Notes under the pieces: generated by a model
The model's input: the letters and a program-made list of their open reading frames with translations, nothing else
What the model was told of the DNA's origin: nothing
Database searches by the model: none
From: Micromussa lordhowensis
Taxonomy: Eukaryota; Cnidaria; Anthozoa; Scleractinia; Lobophylliidae
NCBI GenBank assembly: GCA_964020085.1
Contig: OZ026598.1
Coordinates: 19,824,795 to 19,888,794 of the forward strand
DNA length: 64,000 nucleotides
Reading direction: 5' to 3'
Position numbers and translations under genes: made by a program
In this document: one piece after another, positions 13,915-27,235 of the stretch
How positions within the stretch are numbered: position 1 is the stretch's first letter
Layout: every line of letters begins with the position of its first letter

Positions 13915-14106
13915 ATGATGAAGATAACGATCTGTTTAGGGCCGATTCTGTTAATCCTGTTATCAGTAAAGCTGAATTTTCTGGATCAATCTGAGACCAA
14001 CCGTGGACTAATAAGGGCGAGCAGATCTAATGATTTATATAGCTCGACCCAACATTGTTTGAATTATTGTACCAACTACGCCTGTCCATTTATACCGTAT
14101 GAATAA
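13915..14106 (+). CDS. Possible small secreted cysteine-containing peptide
   Basis: An uninterrupted ATG-to-stop frame of 63 residues. The first ~22 residues (MMKITICLGPILLILLSVKL) look like a signal peptide: a lysine, then a long hydrophobic core. The remainder is polar and ends with three cysteines spaced C-x3-C-x4-C just before the C-terminus. The stop codon is overlapped by AATAAA (14,101-14,106 region), so a very short 3' end is conceivable. There is no family match that I recognise, no clear promoter and no second exon. It could be a chance frame, a peptide precursor or a fragment. It lies 0.85 kb upstream of the collagen gene on the same strand. Confidence 0.3.
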   Translation: MMKITICLGPILLILLSVKLNFLDQSETNRGLIRASRSNDLYSSTQHCLNYCTNYACPFIPYE

Positions 14107-14960
14107 AAAGAGGACAAGAAGGTTTTTTTTCAAAATGAAAGTACACAGTTTTTTTCTGCTGAGCTCTGTGTTGTATGCTCGATGGACGACCACCCACGTT
14201 GTTTTGACGACTGTTATCCTGTTTAAACTCTGAAGTTAAAACCACTTAACAACTGTAATAGCCATTAGTGATTAATTCGTCTTATCTCTCTATCTTCTCA
14301 GACCAAACTTAAACAGGTGTGATTTCGAGAATAAGCACGCATAAGCATAACGGTTCGAAGGTTTGGTACTGGGGGTTAAATAGGGGACATTGAATTTCCT
14401 TCACGACACACGATACATGACAAGCTAAGGGAACATGTGTTAAAGGGATCAATCCGCAGTGACAACATAGATATTAATGAGTAGCGGCTTGGAATCGTAT
14501 TTGAACCTTTCTGGCACAACGACAGTGCAACTTGAGCAGAGGTTTTCAGAACATGGCGTTGTGGTCATGACACCAGGTGCGATGGGTAAAAGCATGAATG
14601 TACTGGCGAATTGAACTGGAGCAAATTTGAACAATAGAGGGGCGTGATTTTTGTTCATTTCAGGACTTCACTCGAACTGTTTACTGTTGTTTTGTAATTG
14701 AAATTTTAACACTGGCCTGGTTCCGCTTGGGTTGCGATGTCATTAGCATGAATGAATGTAAATTGACTCTGACCACAAGATTATCAACGTGACGTTTATT
14801 GTGGAATGCACATATCAGGCGAATGCAAGCAAACAGTATGCCACTAGCTCACAGAGAAAGTCAAAGATGGCTGCTTCAGTTTTACTCTTTGTAAAATGTG
14901 CTGTCAACGCTTCGAGCCGTTTCAATTTACAACAATAACGTGCTCTTAAGCTACGACAAA

Positions 14961-17900
14961 ATGCGTCGACTTTTACAGTGGATTGTTGATCGTTGTCTTT
15001 CATTGTCGCCGTGGCAGTTTATTCAAATTGTGATCCTCGTAAGCTACCTGTCTGCTCAATTTGTCCTTCATGTACAACTAAGTACACGTCTCACGGATGC
15101 CCTGGCAAGACTGGATAAGCTTGAGGATTATATCAACGGCAAAGAGAACGGAAGGGCACAAGTAAAGTCTTATGACACGAGGCCAAATCATGTTCACTCT
15201 CGTGGAAAGCGGCACACGGACCATGAAGGGAATTTGAACGACCTGTGGAGACGACTCGAAACCTTGGAAAATCAGTAAGTTGCCGCGTGTTAGTTAATTA
15301 AAGCAGTATTGCACGATGCAGCTCTCGTCCGAATGGCACATTTGACTTAAGTATCGTTTGAAAATTACAAAAATGTACCTACATGTAATAATTTAAAACA
15401 AATTCTAATAGTTCTTGAGTGCCAATCATTTGTGTGACTGATTGAGTTATTTAACTTTTGCTTGTTATGTTATACAAACGAAACGTGATGAACAGCTACA
15501 CGAACAAGAAGTCTGTTTTGCTTTCTTTTGTGCGTATTCATTTGACAATTTGTGTCTTTTGACGTGTTATATTTGTCAGAGGGCTGAAATAAAAAGAAAA
15601 GCCATCGATTCTAAATCAATATCATGTACCTTCAACATTATCATGGTCGGTATCAAACGTCAAACTTTCAACTCCCTAGAGTAATATACAATATCTATAC
15701 ACTGCCAAGTGATCATGAAAGAAATGGCGAGAAAAACAGAAGAAATCAAAGTGATCAACTAAGGGATTTCCGCAGTTTCTGTTGTATTGTTGTATACATC
15801 GAAAGATAGAATCGTGCTACAATTAGTGAAGACTGAAGCTTGAAACAATCTGTGATCCCACCCTGCTTCTCCAGTTTTCATCTAGAAAAACAAATGGGAC
15901 ACATCAAAGTTTATAAATAGCTGGACTAAAATAAAACATGGTCAAAGTGCATCGGCTTGTCTAGTTCGATAACATCTCACAATCAGAAGTTGATTTTATC
16001 TCTGAGGCCTGCATTGAACGACCAGAACTGAATAACTGAACTGAACTGATAGTAATGGATTTCTTCTGTTTGCAAATTCTTTTCAAAAATTGAAATTTAA
16101 AGCTACATTTAGGTTATTTATCTAAGTAAAGAGGTAAAATAGACTGCTTCACTATGAGTGTATGTAAAGGAACATTGAACGATACACAGCAACATATCAG
16201 TTAGCTCCTTATAACTTCCGTGACCGATTTTTCTTTAATATATGTTCAATAGCTGAAAACAGGACATTATTTGCATGCTTGATGCCATTCATTTTATTAA
16301 TTTTGGGCAAATGCAGAGATTTTATCACGATTATTTGTCAGATCGTTGACTTTTCACAGGTGATTGCTCTGACAAGATTGATTGATTACTTTCACTAAAT
16401 TTAATGCACCCTTTTAATTACCAAATCGTTAAATATTGTCACATTGGATAAATGCTTAGGTTTGTGTTTGTCCTGGCTACATATTCATTGATACGTTTCC
16501 CAGATTCTCGTATATTGCTCATCATGAGCCGATTACTCACAAACAGGTAATGATATTGATAAGAAGTGGATTTAACGTACGTTAGAAACCGAGGAATGTA
16601 GAACAAAGAATGCACCCACTGAATAACAAAATTGACAATGAACCTTATCTCGTGGATGAAAATATGCAGGGATTTTGCAAGGGAAAATGGCCACTGGCAA
16701 ACAATTACCTTATTGAACGACACTAGACACGCAGTCCAACAATTTGACAACCAAAATGGTATCGCTTCGTCATTTGAATTGAAAATTAACACCGGACAAA
16801 TGCAAACGTTCGATGTCGTCTAACCATCCATACTTGGCAAATGAAGACCAAAGCATGGCCTTATCTGACTCTTATCTCACTATGCAAATTGTTAGACTAA
16901 ACCCTTACGCCAGACACATAATTCAAAGTTCCCGACTTCCCCTCGGCGTCAGTTTAGATTGGCAAATGAAGCCAAACACATGGGATAAGTTCTTCTAGAT
17001 TGCAAACTGACTTTGCATCACAATTCACCAATGACACCGGTTTTTAACTCACCAGCTAAGATGACTTGGACATATTACCCAAAGTTTCAGCTTACAAACT
17101 GACTTTATAATACCATGTAAACTTACAACTAGGACAAGACACAAAACCCAACTTTCTAAATGACTACCTTTACCTCATCGCCCATCCTTTACGCCTAAAC
17201 CTGCAACCTGGCTAAAGTTTCAACAAAGCGACTCATCTCTAAATCTAAAATGACAAATGACATCACTAATCAACTAACTGACTTTACATCACCATCCAAT
17301 TTGACACGTGACTACAAGTGTTACCTTTTATAGTTTTCCAACTAACTTAAAGGGGCTAGGTCACGCTATTTTAGGTAATTTTGTTTAATTGGTCAGTAAT
17401 GAGTTCTAAACGTCAAATTGGCAGAGCAAGAGTCTTTCATTTGCAAAATCACGGCCACATGACAAATTTTCCAGCTGTGTAAATGACATTTTGATGTAAA
17501 CTGAGATAAACTTGCAAAAGGTAGGGCCGACGTTTTCCAAGTAAGTTTACCCAAATGCAACCCATTTTAATCCTCTCCAGTTTTGTCCATCCATGTCCCT
17601 TCTTGGCTTTCCTGTCTTTTGTTTGAGTTCTTCTATAGTTTTGAGCCGTTATTGTGATATTTTAGTTAATTATATGGCCATTTGATCAGTGCTGAAATTG
17701 CCTAAAATTGCGTGACCCCTTTAACAACTCGCTAACTTTACCATCTAAACTGACAACTGACACTGGATACATTTGGCTCAAAAGATAACGTCACTCATGG
17801 ACTGTGTACGGTTATCTGGTAACTTACGCCTGACACATGACATACTAAGTGATTTTACGTTTGCCTCACCAAACTAACTTGCAACTGACGCGGGACACAT

Positions 17901-20900
17901 TGTCTCAAAGTGTTAACTGACATAGTAATATTATTATCCTCATTACGTCACACATGGACTGTGTACGGTTATCTGGTAACTTACGCCTGACACAATGACA
18001 TACTAAGTGATTTTACGTTTGCCTCGCCAAACTAACTTGCAACTGACGCGGGACACATTGTCTCAAAGTGTTAACTGACGTAGTAGTATTGTTATCCTCA
18101 TTACGTCACACATGGACTATGTACGGTTATCTGGTAACTTACGCCTGACACATGACATACTAAGTGATTTTACGTTTGCCTCACCAAACTAACTTGCAAC
18201 TGACGCGGGACACATTGTCTCAAACTTAGACAACTGAAATGTTTGACTTGCGGACTGAACGTATGTTTTGTACATCTACTTCGATAGAACAGCTTTAGAA
18301 GGTTACATGCATTTGAAGTTATATATAAAACACGAGATATTGTGTTTTACCAAATTTCCAAACACAGAGAGCAGAGTTTGTAACATGACGTGCTGCGAGG
18401 CATTTTTGACGAACTTCGAGGTGTCTAGCAATGTGGTCAAACACAGTCTCGGTTGTTTGATTTATCTTCTAAATCGAAACTGGGGGGGGGGGGGGGGGAG
18501 GAACAGAAAAATAAAATTTTAAAATCTAACACCGTCAGGACAACCTCGTTCCCAGAGCCGTTTCCCTTGCCAGGGAAACGGCTCTGGGAACGAGGTTGAC
18601 CGTCAGGATTGCTATTTCCTTTATTAAAACTTGATGAATTTTAACTGAGATGAAGCTGTCTTTGTCTTCTTCTTCACCTTGTGTAGTTTTACAGCTTCAA
18701 GAAACTTCAGCATGCCTCCTGACCAAAGATCATTTTGTGTTCAGGGACAACAAGGAAGGAATGGCATGCCGGGGAAAAATGGGATACCGGGACGCGATGG
18801 AAAGGATGGGATAGCAGGAAGAGACGGTGAGTGGCTAGCTGTTACTATGGTCACTTCTGTTGTCGTGTTGAGTTCAGTTGATGGCACGGATTTCGCATGA
18901 CGCTGTGTTCGTGTTTATTAGTGTAGGAAGAGATGGCACCGATGGGCACGACGGAATACCGGGGATTAATGGAATCCCAGGGAGACAGGGATTACCGGGT
19001 AAGTAGCCTTCGCATACACGCTATCACCAAGATCTGCTTTTATTTCTCTTTGGCTAGTTTAAGTCTTTTCAGCAATGCAACCGAAAACGAAAACGCGGTA
19101 CCCTTAAAGACTAGATACGTTTCTTGACAACGTTTTGATACTCTTGTTTACAGTACTCAAATTCGCAATTAGCCAATCAGAAGCCGTGTCTACTGTCCTG
19201 GAATCCGTAAAAAAATGCTTAAATTGTGCTGTTGATTCTTTAGTTCAAGGAAAATAAAAGGAAGGTATTGAAAAAAAAGGTTCAAAACCGTTAAAATCGA
19301 AATAGTGTGGTTAACATGTCGAGTTTACTGTCACAGATCTGTTCATATTTGCTAAATCAGAAAAATGAAACGTTTTTTCTTCGATTCGAGTTTATTTTCA
19401 GGAGCACTGAGCTTGACAATAATATTTACTTAAAAGGAGGTTTCGTTCCACCTTTAACAACAAATACACAAAACGACACAGGCAAATTTCAGAGAGAAAA
19501 ATGATAAAAAAGTAAAATAATAATTATTATAAAAAACAATGAAATATTACTATTAGAATAACACTTACCTGGGATGTAAAAAGAGCTAAGAAGAGGGAAC
19601 TCGTATTGAAAGGGGGAAATCTTCCCAATTCATCACATTTTTCCTCATTAGTATACGACGTTGCCTTGTTCTTTAACATTTCCCAAAGCCCTTTTTTGTG
19701 TAATACTGAAGGACATATTGGATTTCAGAAATTTCCTAATTTCTGGACGAAAGCGCCAATGAGCTTGTACATTCTCTGTAAAATAATGATTTTTACACCG
19801 AGCTCAAATTTCTTAATTGGGGCATTAATCATGACATACCCTTTCAATATTCCAAATTGATATTTTCGTGAAGTGCATAATGCTTATGAGGCAAATATTG
19901 TTAAGAGAGATTCCAATATTGATTTTATGTCCAGTAGGTACTCTAGCAGGTTTTGTTTTGTTTAAGGCAGAGATGGTTCTACAGGCCCCAAAGGACATCA
20001 CGGCCAAAAGGGCCACAAGGGAAAACAAGGTCCGAAGGGCCCTCCCGGCGATCCAATAATGTGCCACAAGGAAACCATTACAAAAGGTCCTAAGGAAAAG
20101 AGATCAGGAAGTACCGTGTTCATTCGATGGGGGCGCAGCGTGTGCCCTGACAGAGGAGCAGTTCTTGTTTATGAAGGCAAGTTTAGATCACATTACGATA
20201 TCACATACAAGCTGGACACACGCGTCATTACAGTCACAATTATTTGAAGTATTTTACGAGTACTGCAGTCAGAACATAGAAATTTGAGGAACGCGATAAA
20301 CGTTCTTGAATTGTTTTCTCTGTTGACGCGAGCTTGGCTTGACATTTATTAAGCGAAACTGGTTAGAGTATTACCAAACAACCTAGAATACCGAGAGCAA
20401 ATTGGGCAATGCTATGATTTGGTGATCTAGGGCTGAAAACACACAAACTCCTGATGGCCGTCTAGAAATCAAGTACATGTAAAATATGACTATCGAAAGT
20501 CGCTCTAACATACTTCACCTTATCCCATTCTTAATGTGCTTTTTACGCATGATAACTGTGTTGTGAGCTACAACAACAGTGGCATTCCCAGATTACAATT
20601 ATGCCCGTTTATTAGGCCCATTTTTGTATTGTACTAGGCCAAGTAGCAGGATGGAGATCCACACCACAAGGAGGAGGAGCCAACTATCTGTGTATGCCTT
20701 CGGAGCCCCTTTACTCCAAACCCCCCACACCAGGGTACCACTCGAAAACGTCCCTCTTTGGTGTGGAATACGGGCACGTCGAGGACCTTTTTGCTAGGTT
20801 CCCTGGTAGGGGCCCAGAAATAAGCTACCTCGGTGTACCTTGTGCTGTGTGTCGCGTGGAGCACAGAGGATCCGCTATCATGATCCCTGCCCGCAATGTT

Positions 20901-21137
20901 TGCCCGTCCCGTCTCTGGACCCGCGAATATCACGGATATCTTATGACTGATACTTCAAACAGCACGCGACCGGAGTACATTTGTGTGGACGCGGATGCAA
21001 CTGGAGTCAATGTAATTCAAGGCAAAAGGCATGACGGGAAATCTTTGCTTGGTTCAGTACATGGACAATGTGGTGTGCTGCCATGCTCGAAATACAGGCA
21101 GGACTGGGAACTAACATGCGCAGTTTGCACGATGTGA
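14961..21137 (+). CDS. Short-chain collagen C4-like, type II membrane protein (complete)
   Basis: Five exons give 403 aa: 14961-15274, 18711-18826, 18927-18998, 19967-20176, 20638-21137. Exon 1 has a membrane segment at about residues 20-38 (FIQIVILVSYLSAQFVLHV), a heptad neck and an RGKR furin-type site at 81-84. Exons 2-4 hold the Gly-X-Y helix (GRNGMPGKNGIPGRDGKDG, then GTDGHDGIPGINGIPG, then GSTGPKGHHGQKGHKG), each entering and leaving in phase 1. Exon 4 ends the helix at GPPGDP and opens the C-terminal domain with TVFIRWGRSVCP. Exon 5 continues with GGGANYLCMP, PCAVCRVEHRGSAIMIPARN and several more Cys, the pattern of invertebrate short-chain collagen C4 proteins. Intron 4 has a GC donor (GAAG|GCAAGT). 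The acceptor of exon 2 (18,710) is the only nearby one that keeps the phase, but its pyrimidine tract is weak, so an extra small exon before it is possible. The start was set at ATG 14961; upstream in-frame codons are non-ATG. An AATAAA lies at 21,920. Confidence 0.85.
15275..17787. other. Intron 1 of the collagen gene, left part
   Basis: No exon recognised. From about 16,990 to 17,330 the sequence is a loose mosaic of ACTGAC- and TTTACATCACC-like motifs that resembles a degenerate outlier of the tandem array further right. The rest shows no structure that I can name. Confidence 0.4.
17788..18221. repeat. Tandem repeat, unit 157-158 bp, about 2.75 copies
   Basis: Units start at 17,788, 17,945 and 18,103 with ACGTCAC(A/T)CATGGACT and share TACGGTTATCTGGTAACTTA and GCAACTGACGCGGGACACAT. 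Copies differ by only a few bases and small indels. The third unit is cut after TCTCAAA. It lies inside intron 1 of the collagen gene. Confidence 0.85.
18541..18598. repeat. Perfect palindrome, 27-bp arms, 4-bp loop
   Basis: The arms CAACCTCGTTCCCAGAGCCG... and ...CGGCTCTGGGAACGAGGTTG are exact inverted copies around TGCC. It has the same ends as the element at 29,955, so this is a mobile foldback family. A run of 17 or so G lies just upstream (18,482-18,498). Confidence 0.85.
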
Positions 21138-22650
21138 AGAGAGGAACTAAGCACACGTGATGAAATTCTTTGCTTGGAATCAGACAGTATTTCCACGAGA
21201 AAGGGTTGCATTCGTTTCCGCTTACAACAATTACAAAGTTTGAACAACCTGTCTTTAAACAACAGCAATGGGTAAATGGTAGTGTAAGATACACACAAAA
21301 CAACGAAACAATTATAATATATAGAAGAAAAAAGTGAACTCAGACATGTTCGCAAATGCAACAGTGTGTAAAAGCGCTCAGGCATAATATTTGAACTCCT
21401 GGGATAAATCACGTGAGCCAGCATTACTTACAGCGGTTTCTCCCTCAACGCATGTTCAGAAACCGTTATTGAATTTATGCGCATGCGCACAATCGGAATA
21501 GAACCAGAATTTTCTGGTTCCAGTTTTGGACATCGTCCAGAACGTCGCGCGTTTCGTTACTGCTGAACGAAAACGCGCGGGCTCTGAGAACGAGATTGTT
21601 GTGACTCGGTGAACTTCCAGCATAAAATGGTGTTTGCTCAAATAACATAAGAACAGTAAAAGCAACTTGTAAAGATTTTGAAAAATTGTACATTGAAAAA
21701 TCACTGTCTGTGTTATACAATATAATACATCTTATATGATTTTCTAGTTTATTGTCTCTTTTTCTCGACTTCGTATTCTTTCTCGTGTAATTCTATTGGC
21801 CAATAACCTGGCCTACCTTTTTAATCGTTACGAAAAGTGAAAGGCCGAAATTAAATCAAAAGCCTACAGAAAACTCCACAACTATGAGGCAAAGAAAAGC
21901 CTGCATATAGTCAAGACTGAATAAAGATGAGAACTTAAAGAATCAGTCAACGCGGTGATAAATTGTAAAACACAAATATTTTAATATTTTTGTATTATAT
22001 TACTGTTTTGCATCATAGTGCACACAGTTGAAATAAAATACAACAATTCAAGAGTCCGCAATATCAACTTTATTTCGATTCTACTACGTTGCCGTTAGGT
22101 CTTGTTCAAGTGAGTTCGACTGTTCACGTTTTTCGTGTTCCATTAGAAAGAAAGAAAAGAAAGCCTTTTCCCAGTATTTCTGATAGCTGGTGGGGAAAAT
22201 CGGTTATTTAGTATGAAACTTCTCAATAATTCTACCTTTTTTCACCATTCCCGTTCAATTTAGTTAAGAAGAACCCTTTCCGCTTGGCTTGGTTGATTAT
22301 AGTTTTCAAATGGCACGAAACTCAGTTTAACAGTTGCGTTCGTTGAAGTTTCTCAATGGATTACTGTTCCAACCGTTTTTGGCTAAAAAGGAAGTTTAAA
22401 AACAAATGGAACAGGCATTTCTGTGAAACCAGCCATAAAGGTAACGTTTGTTTGTGTGTTTTCATAACCAGGAAAACAACATTTTTGACCTCGGAATTCC
22501 AACAGAACACTGCCGAACAGCTTTTTACCGTTTTAACTGAAAAGGCACTTGAAAATTGATCTGGATAATCCCAATACAACACGACCTTAAACAAGTTGGA
22601 ATTCGTAACGAGTCTACCATACTTAGTAAGTTGTCAACTGCAACCAGGCC

Positions 22651-25600
22651 TCACTCTTGGTTGAGAGTAGACTGGTAGGTTGATGACGTGTCAGATCTCA
22701 GAACTTCACGTAAAGCCATTGTAGCGTAAGTTGATGTGGGCAAAGTGAACTCCATCTGTAGTGCCCAGTACTTTCCGTCTGGAACTGACTGGGGTTCCTG
22801 AGCGTCATTTAGCTGGTCCTTGTCTGTCAGGGCCAAGGCTTGTTTTACGTCATTGTAACGTATCCAACGCCAGCTCATTAGACTCGGCTTGACGAGTAAC
22901 TTCCTATAAAACGAAGGTTTTCTTAACACATGGGCGAGTCATTGCGGAATCAAAGGGGAACAATCCATGAAGATGATGTACATATTATAACAATTTGATA
23001 GATTTCTTTTTATCATCGACAGCTACATGAATATATTTTATTCTGGTCTCCTTTTTTGCGCGTTGCGCCTGTTTTCTCGCGTGTCGTGTTTCTTTATTAC
23101 TCGCAGCTTCTCGTATCTCGAGCATAGGCATTTATTTCCTAGCGCATCGAGTCTCATTTCTAACGCATTTTGTTCACGTTCCCTCCCATAAGATCCTTTA
23201 CCAAATGATCAGCAGCTTTTTCGTGAGCACAGACCTGTTACATCCCGCTATACTGAGAAGCAGTTCTAGCGGGAGCAAGCTTAGGTTCAGCATGGTACTT
23301 TTGGTTCAGCCTCCCCGTTTCTCTTCTGCGTCAATCGCAGATAAAAACCTAGACGTATACGCCTATGCTACATTGACACTATATAACAACCAGAGGAAAC
23401 ACGTAGAGACTGCGTTCAAGTACGATTTATACAGGTGCTCGTACCAAAGACAGAAAACTGTTCAACTTTAATATACTGTGTACGAGTACACGCATACACA
23501 ATCAATCAATCATCTTTATTGGCCCACAAATTAGTTTCATTTAGGATATTACTTTAAATACATTGCAGGTTGATTAATAAAAATAAGAAGGAAAGTTACT
23601 GTTAAAAGAAAGAGCCTAGAGACTATTGAGGAACCGTAAGGTTTTCGAGTTAGACCCTATAACCATTTAGAGTTATTTTAATAAAAAAGAACAACGAGAA
23701 GAAAACAAACAAACTTACCGATAAGCGCCTGAGAGCGCGTAGTCTCGAACTTTTCTTCTCATGTTGTCAATATCCAGTCCGTCCTTGGCCATTATTTGTC
23801 TGTAGTGATCTTTCAGCTTGTTGTCAGGGTAAACTACGTCGTATCCAGGAAGTGGAAGCACAACGTCGTGGATGGTGAACTGGCCGCTCTTCAGATGTTC
23901 TGCGGTTAGGACTGTCACTGCTGTTCGGCTTGGCTCAGAAATAAATTCCACAGTATCCTTCATCTGTGATGAGTCTGTGAATAAAAAGCCTGTATCGTCA
24001 TTTTGTGTACTTGGACAAGACTCTTTGCCTCTTTAGCTTGGTCTTAGTTTAGTTCTTATGTCGTACCTTTTAAGCCATTTTTTTGCTAGGTGTACAGAGT
24101 CAAATGCGGGCGCACTGGCGTCATGATTAGCGCCCTGGCTGGGAGCAATGTGTTGTGTTCTTGGGCCAAATCAAGACACTTTACTCTCATAGTGCCTATC
24201 TCCAACCAGGCGGTAATGCTCGGGGTAACCTTAAATTATCTGACTTTTATCTGACTTTTTATTGCCTTGAGCAGTTACGTGGAATTTCCCTGACTTAATT
24301 CAGGGGTTCCATTGATATTTTCAACAGGACGGCAGCTGGTTTTTTGCAGGCAGGCAAAACATTTTGATCTGAAATTTTTTAAAAGAAAAACTTTCCTCTA
24401 GACGGTCAATCCAGGCGAGCAAAATCGTCCTCACAACCAGTCAATTTGCCAGGTACCCGACCGTTAATAAAACCTGTGTTGATTCATTATTCCTTTAGTA
24501 TACATGTACCAGCTGTGAGAACAGAATTGACACAAGTGGTTTCAAGATACAGCATGTACATAATACAAAACTCTAAATGGAAAACACAACTCACCTGTAT
24601 CACTAGAACAATCCGCTGATGATTTTGATGCAACAACTAGATCTCCTTTGATTGGCTGAAGCCCGTACTCCTATCAAACCCAATACAGCATAACAATTTA
24701 GACAGTATAAATATCTACATGTAAGGAGACATCTTTTGTTTACGGTTGTAGAGTATTAAACTCAATAATTGTCTTCAGTTGAAAGCCTTTGAAGAGAGTA
24801 ATCACAGCTGATATTAAACTCCTAACTAATATTTATTATAATTTTATTTATAATTTTTGATAATTTAGTATGACAGGTCTTTAATGCAGAGAAACAAGAA
24901 CGCAAAACCCTTGGAACAATGTGCAATAACAAATACTTGCTTTGCACAAAAAAACTTTTGACAACAATTAGTGTAATAATCTATAGACTATGCAACAATT
25001 ATCATGAAAGACCATTTTAGTATTCTTGATATTGCACTAGCACAAGCCTGCAATTGAGGCTCATGCAGGGAAATATCATTAAAAAGAGATCAATGTCATT
25101 TCATTTGAAAAGACTTCCTGAATTAACGTCATTAGTCATAATTGCAAGCAGGTTGAGAATACGAAAATGGTCTAAAAATTTGCCACAACTTTCAAAGCAA
25201 TACCTTAATGCGTCTTGATGCCATAGAGTTCCAAACATAGCTCTGATATGCATGGACGTACATGAGCCGTGTGTTCCTAGAAATGGCCTGCAAGGCGTTA
25301 ACCAGGCCCGATGGCCCATGTCTCACTAGACCTTGCAGGAGGTCGCTCTCAATGCACTTCCTTTTGGGCATTCTCTTGAGAGTCCCTTTGGCATCATTTG
25401 TGTCCTTCCAGTGTTTACGAGCAGCTGTCAGATCATCTGGTTCACCATCTCGTGGACTAAGAAGCAAATCTATGGCTTCAGACCAATTACTGAGAAGCAA
25501 TGCACGACCTGTAGATTTTACACAATAACAAAAAAAGTGTTAGAGTAAATTAAATCAATAGAATTTATACACTGATTCAGAAATACAAGGTGTCTTTCCT

Positions 25601-26942
25601 TATATCACAAAGTAGGGTAAGGTGCATCAATAGTTAATTAATTTAGTTTTCTTTTAGTAGATGGGAATGTACATGGTAGGTCAAAATGAAATTTAGGTTA
25701 AAATGAAATTCCTTTGTTCTTGACCCTGATTATTCATGGATCATGAATAATTAGGGTTAGAGGACAAAGGAAATTGAGAATCAAACTGGGTTAAAATCAT
25801 TTTGACCTGCAACATATACATGTACAGGAAGAGCCCTAAAGACTTTCAGAGCCCTAAAGCCCTTCTTGTACATGTACATATTATGCATGACTCTGTATTT
25901 ATGTACAAGTATATCATGTTCTTTGTATGTGTAGTGTCTAATTTAAAACAAAGACAAACGTACAGTGTACATCTACTTTGAAATGACCTGATAATACATG
26001 TAAAGGACTTTAAAACACACCTATTTTATGCGTGGGAACTGAGGTAGTTCCAAACCTTTGCAATCCAAAGTAGTTAATAAATCCAGCAACTTTCAGTGAT
26101 TCCAAACTCTCTGCTATCTTATCATGATCCCCAAGAACATTCCGAAGTGTTATGATAAAATGGTTTCCAGACAAAGAACCAAGCTTAAGAGGCTCTCTGC
26201 AATACTTGAAATTCCCGACACACATATTCCAAAGGGTAGCATTCAGATCCTGCAGTTGTTCAGCCCTGACTCGGTAGACTGAAACTTGCTGGGTGGTGAC
26301 AGCTCGGCGATCTTTTGTTCCAGCATAGCCAAACATGCCTGCTTTGATCTTTAGGAGTTTACTCAAAAGGTTAATAGCATCCATAGTGTCTTTGTTTTCC
26401 TTGTAAAGAACAAACCAGCAATAATTCCCAAGTTCAGCTGGCCATCGAGTATTTCTCTGCTTTCCACTGGAATCCTGCTTATGGAAAACTCTGACTGCCT
26501 TTTTGTCACCTACATCCACTGTGTCACTGTCTACAAAGAATACGAAAATGGTTAACTCTTACAATAGGCACATTGAGAATCAAAAGGCCCAGGTTGTTAT
26601 AACATTCATATCAGAAACAGGAAAAAGGTTTGAGAACAATGTCGACCTGGTCAATAAGAGAGATACATGTACATGCATTACGTAAAGTTAAGAGTACCGT
26701 TATGAGGTGGCAGCTACTTGGCAGCTGTCACAACTACATGTACGACAGCAGTTTATCAGAATTTAACAGGCTCCACAGGGGTTTTGCATTTCAGTGGGTG
26801 TGAAGAACAAGCACTTGGCACTTGAGTTTATACCCTTGTTTCTAACTTAGTAGTATAAGGTAACTGATGAAAGTGAAGAATGATCCTCGCAGTGAATTTT
26901 CCAATTTAAGCAACTGGAAAGAAGAAGCCTGAAAAAAAATCA

Positions 26943-26976
<34 letters not shown>

Positions 26977-27201
26977 GATACCGGGGCGATGCTCTACCAA
27001 CTGAGCTATGAAGCCACACATTGGGAGCAAGGTCAATTTGTTGAGTTCATAATTATCTTCCCGTGAGGAGTGAAATGATGTTAGTATATATGAAATAATT
27101 CATATATTTGAACTGCGGTCATACTGATGAAAGTGAAGAATGATCCTCGCAGTGAATTTTCCAATTTAAGCAACTGGAAAGAAGAAGCCTGAAAAAAATC
27201 A

Positions 27202-27235
<34 letters not shown>

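Noticed and set aside
17788..18221. CRISPR-like array
   Set aside because: Units are 157-158 bp with no short-repeat/spacer pattern; an ordinary tandem repeat in a eukaryotic intron.
20694..20933. Antisense frame over the last collagen exon (99 residues)
   Set aside because: Shadow of a strongly coding exon in the other strand; no independent motif.
26944..27015. tRNA-Thr(GGT) gene
   Set aside because: C in place of U at position 33, mispaired anticodon stem, and a non-tRNA tail shared with two other copies; treated as a SINE head.
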